Origin: Eubacteriales bacterium
Lineage (GTDB): Bacteria; Bacillota_A; Clostridia; Lachnospirales; Lachnospiraceae
DNA: 7,529 bases
Reading direction: 5' to 3'
Assembly: GCA_030533315.1 (NCBI GenBank)
Contig: JAUNJL010000093.1
Span: forward strand, 1-7,529
Shown: in pieces, positions 6,018-7,529 of the stretch
How the letters are laid out: each line of letters begins with the position of its first letter
Numbering within the stretch: position 1 is the stretch's first letter
Notes under the pieces: generated by a model
What the model saw: only the letters and a program-made list of their open reading frames with translations
The model's database searches: none
Told to the model about the DNA's origin: nothing
Translations under genes and position numbers: made by a program

Positions 6018-6044
6018 TGACTATTGAAAAATATCTTTTCTGAC

Positions 6045-6794
6045 TCAGAGATTCCCCACCAGTCTCTCCTTCACCAGGGCAAAGACCTCGCGCACCACGT
6101 AGTGCGCCTGCATGATGGGATCCGAGGGGGCCGGCAGGCCGCAGGGTCTCTGATAGCCCTGCCTCTCTGCCAGCCTCAAGGCCCGATAGATGTGGAAATT
6201 GTTGGACAAAATCCCCGTCTCCTCCTCGCCGCAGCCTGTAAGCTGGCGGGAAAACCGGAGATTCTCCTGCGTGGTGGCTGAACGTTCCTCCAGGATCAGC
6301 CTGGAAGCGGAAATCCCCTTTTTTGTCATGTAGTCTGCCATACAGCGGGCTTCCGAGATCTCCTCACCCGGACCCTGTCCGCCGGAGAGGATGAACTGGG
6401 TTTCAGGATTCTTCTCTCCATAAAGGACCGCCCTATCCAGCCTTTTTTTGAGAGCTCTGGAGGGCACCCTGCCCTTTACCTGGGCTCCCAGCACCACCAC
6501 GCAGCTCAGTCCCTCCCTTTCACGGGCGTACATCCCGCTGACCACCTTCCCTAAAAGAAGCAGAAAGCAAAAAAGGCAAATGGCCAGAACCAGGCACAGA
6601 GCATTTCTGATATTTTTCCAAAAAACGCCCGGACAAAGCCTGGCCCAGCAAAAGATTCTTCCCATCCCCAACAAAAAAAGCCCTCCCACAAGCCAGATCC
6701 AGGCAAAATCCGCCGTGATCCCCGCGTAGAGGACAATCACCAGATAATAAAGGATACCTATCAGGCCCAAGATCCCGAAGGCCATCTCCGCCAC
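6045..6794 (-). CDS. DUF218 (YdcF/SanA-like) membrane protein
   Basis: Membrane-anchored protein of the DUF218 family, which includes SanA, ElyC and YdcF; some members affect envelope integrity, but the biochemical activity is not firmly known. From the chosen start it has 249 residues: three hydrophobic segments (about 5-28, 31-50 and 64-86), then the DUF218 domain. That domain shows VVVLGAQV (99-106), LSGGQGPGEEISEA (136-149), ILEERSATTQEN (167-178) and ILSNNFHIYRA (195-205). The start is probably GTG at 6794, because AAAGGAGG ends 6 nt before it; the ATG at 6800 touches this site directly, and a further ATG at 6785 is 15 nt away. It follows the SEC-C gene by about 90 nt in the same direction without a visible terminator, so they may form an operon. 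The gene ends 28 nt before the thrS -35. Confidence 0.88.
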   Translation of the reverse strand: MAEMAFGILGLIGILYYLVIVLYAGITADFAWIWLVGGLFLLGMGRIFCWARLCPGVFWKNIRNALCLVLAICLFCFLLLLGKVVSGMYAREREGLSCVVVLGAQVKGRVPSRALKKRLDRAVLYGEKNPETQFILSGGQGPGEEISEARCMADYMTKKGISASRLILEERSATTQENLRFSRQLTGCGEEETGILSNNFHIYRALRLAERQGYQRPCGLPAPSDPIMQAHYVVREVFALVKERLVGNL

Positions 6795-6887
6795 GCCCAT
6801 CCTCCTTTGTAAAAGTTCCCTTCTCCCATCCTGGCCGCCTCACTGTGCGCACCCGGCTGGGCGAAGGGCTTCATCACCGAAAACGTC

Positions 6888-7403
6888 TTACTGGTTTCTT
6901 CCGCAGCAATACTTGTATTTCTTTCCGCTGCCGCAGGGACAAGGCTCGTTGCGGCCGATCTTGCGGGCCTTTACCACCGTGCCAGACTTCTTCTGCTCCA
7001 GGTACAGCTCCTTCCTCTTCTCCGGCGTAAAAATAGCATCCCACTGAGGCAGCCCATACAGCCAATCCGCCTTGGCATCCACCATATTCTTATAAAGAAG
7101 CTCCTTGTCAAAGCAAAGGCTCACCGTCGTATCCTCATCCATGGTCTCGATAGGGTTCTTCACCTTCAAGCTGTCGTTGATCCCGTCCAGGAAACCGGTC
7201 ATGGTAAGAACGTCCTGGCCGTATTTCTCCGCCAACTCCTTCACCGTACCTGTGACCACCTCATCCGGGTTCTCCAGAAGCTGCTGATAAATGCCCTTCT
7301 CGATATTAAAATACTTTGCCCAGAACCTCTGAAGCTGTCCTCTGTCCGCACTCTGATCATAGGCGATGGCCCGCCACTGCTCTAAAATGGTTTTATCGCT
7401 CAT
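6888..7403 (-). CDS. SEC-C zinc-motif protein of unknown function
   Basis: A 171-residue soluble protein with no signal peptide or membrane segment. Its C-terminus is a clear SEC-C motif, [18 protein letters not shown] (150-167), with zinc ligands C155, C157, C166 and C167 in the CxC-x8-CC pattern. SEC-C tails occur on SecA, where they bind zinc and SecB or ribosomes, and on many small proteins of unknown role. Residues 1-140 are mostly helical by appearance; I do not recognise a named fold, and the pattern recalls short SEC-C proteins of Lachnospiraceae. It is far too short to be SecA. GAGGA lies 8 nt before the ATG. It has its own extended -10 promoter, and the DUF218 gene follows it. The motif is certain; the function is not known. 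Confidence 0.85.
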   Translation of the reverse strand: MSDKTILEQWRAIAYDQSADRGQLQRFWAKYFNIEKGIYQQLLENPDEVVTGTVKELAEKYGQDVLTMTGFLDGINDSLKVKNPIETMDEDTTVSLCFDKELLYKNMVDAKADWLYGLPQWDAIFTPEKRKELYLEQKKSGTVVKARKIGRNEPCPCGSGKKYKYCCGRNQ

Positions 7404-7463
7404 TTCTTAAGTCCTCTTTTCAAAATATTTCGTATGCCAGCAGCCTTGCTGACGCTGTCCTTG

Positions 7464-7492
7464 ATTATACCATCTTTTCCCTCAAAAGACAA
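7464..7492 (-). promoter_or_regulatory. Sigma-A promoter with extended -10 for the SEC-C gene
   Basis: On the minus strand TTGTCT (7492-7487, 4 of 6 matches) and TATAAT (7469-7464, perfect) are separated by 17 nt, and the -10 is preceded by TG one base away, the extended -10 form. Transcription would begin near 7457, about 54 nt before the ATG at 7403. A small CAGC/GCTG hairpin lies in the leader. Positions 7493-7529 show nothing further. Confidence 0.7.
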
Positions 7493-7529
7493 ACAATATT
7501 TTTACCGCCCCGCCGCCTGCCAGCAGACA

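Overview
The window looks like core chromosome of a spore-forming anaerobic Firmicute, most likely a moderately GC-rich member of the Lachnospiraceae (Clostridia). The evidence is a spoIIGA-sigE pair, a threonine T-box leader in front of thrS, and strong AGGAGG-type ribosome binding sites. The family-level assignment is inference from the protein sequences and base composition. I see no mobile element, CRISPR array, rRNA or tRNA.

Layout from left to right. Positions 1-32 hold the first eleven codons of an unidentified minus-strand gene, with a sigma-G-like promoter at 57-85. Positions 106-1884 hold the minus-strand spoIIGA-sigE operon (sigma-E processing protease and pro-sigma-E). It has a terminator after sigE and a spoIIG-type promoter in front whose -35 and -10 boxes are 22 bp apart, with candidate Spo0A boxes. 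Positions 1920-3627 hold two shikimate/quinate pathway genes in divergent orientation: aroD (type I dehydroquinate dehydratase, minus) and a YdiB-like aroE (plus). Positions 3706-6017 hold thrS (minus) with a complete T-box leader of about 340 nt and a consensus sigma-A promoter; it converges on aroE across a 78-bp gap containing two hairpins. Positions 6045-7492 hold a SEC-C zinc-motif protein followed by a DUF218 (YdcF/SanA-like) membrane protein, both minus, behind an extended -10 promoter.

How the genes work together. At the onset of sporulation Spo0A would activate the spoIIG promoter. SpoIIGA then removes the N-terminal pro-sequence of SigE in the mother cell. The small gene at the left edge, with its sigma-G-like promoter, would be read later in the forespore. 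aroE and aroD encode consecutive steps around dehydroquinate, dehydroshikimate and shikimate. thrS is switched on when tRNA-Thr is uncharged. The SEC-C and DUF218 genes have no established link to the others.

No undescribed multi-gene system is evident. The most interesting signals are regulatory: the conserved spoIIG promoter architecture reaching into the aroD coding end, the absence of sigG directly after sigE where another gene carries a sigma-G-like promoter, the proline-rich SigE pro-sequence, the ACU specifier in the T-box, and the aroE promoter lying over the aroD ribosome binding site.
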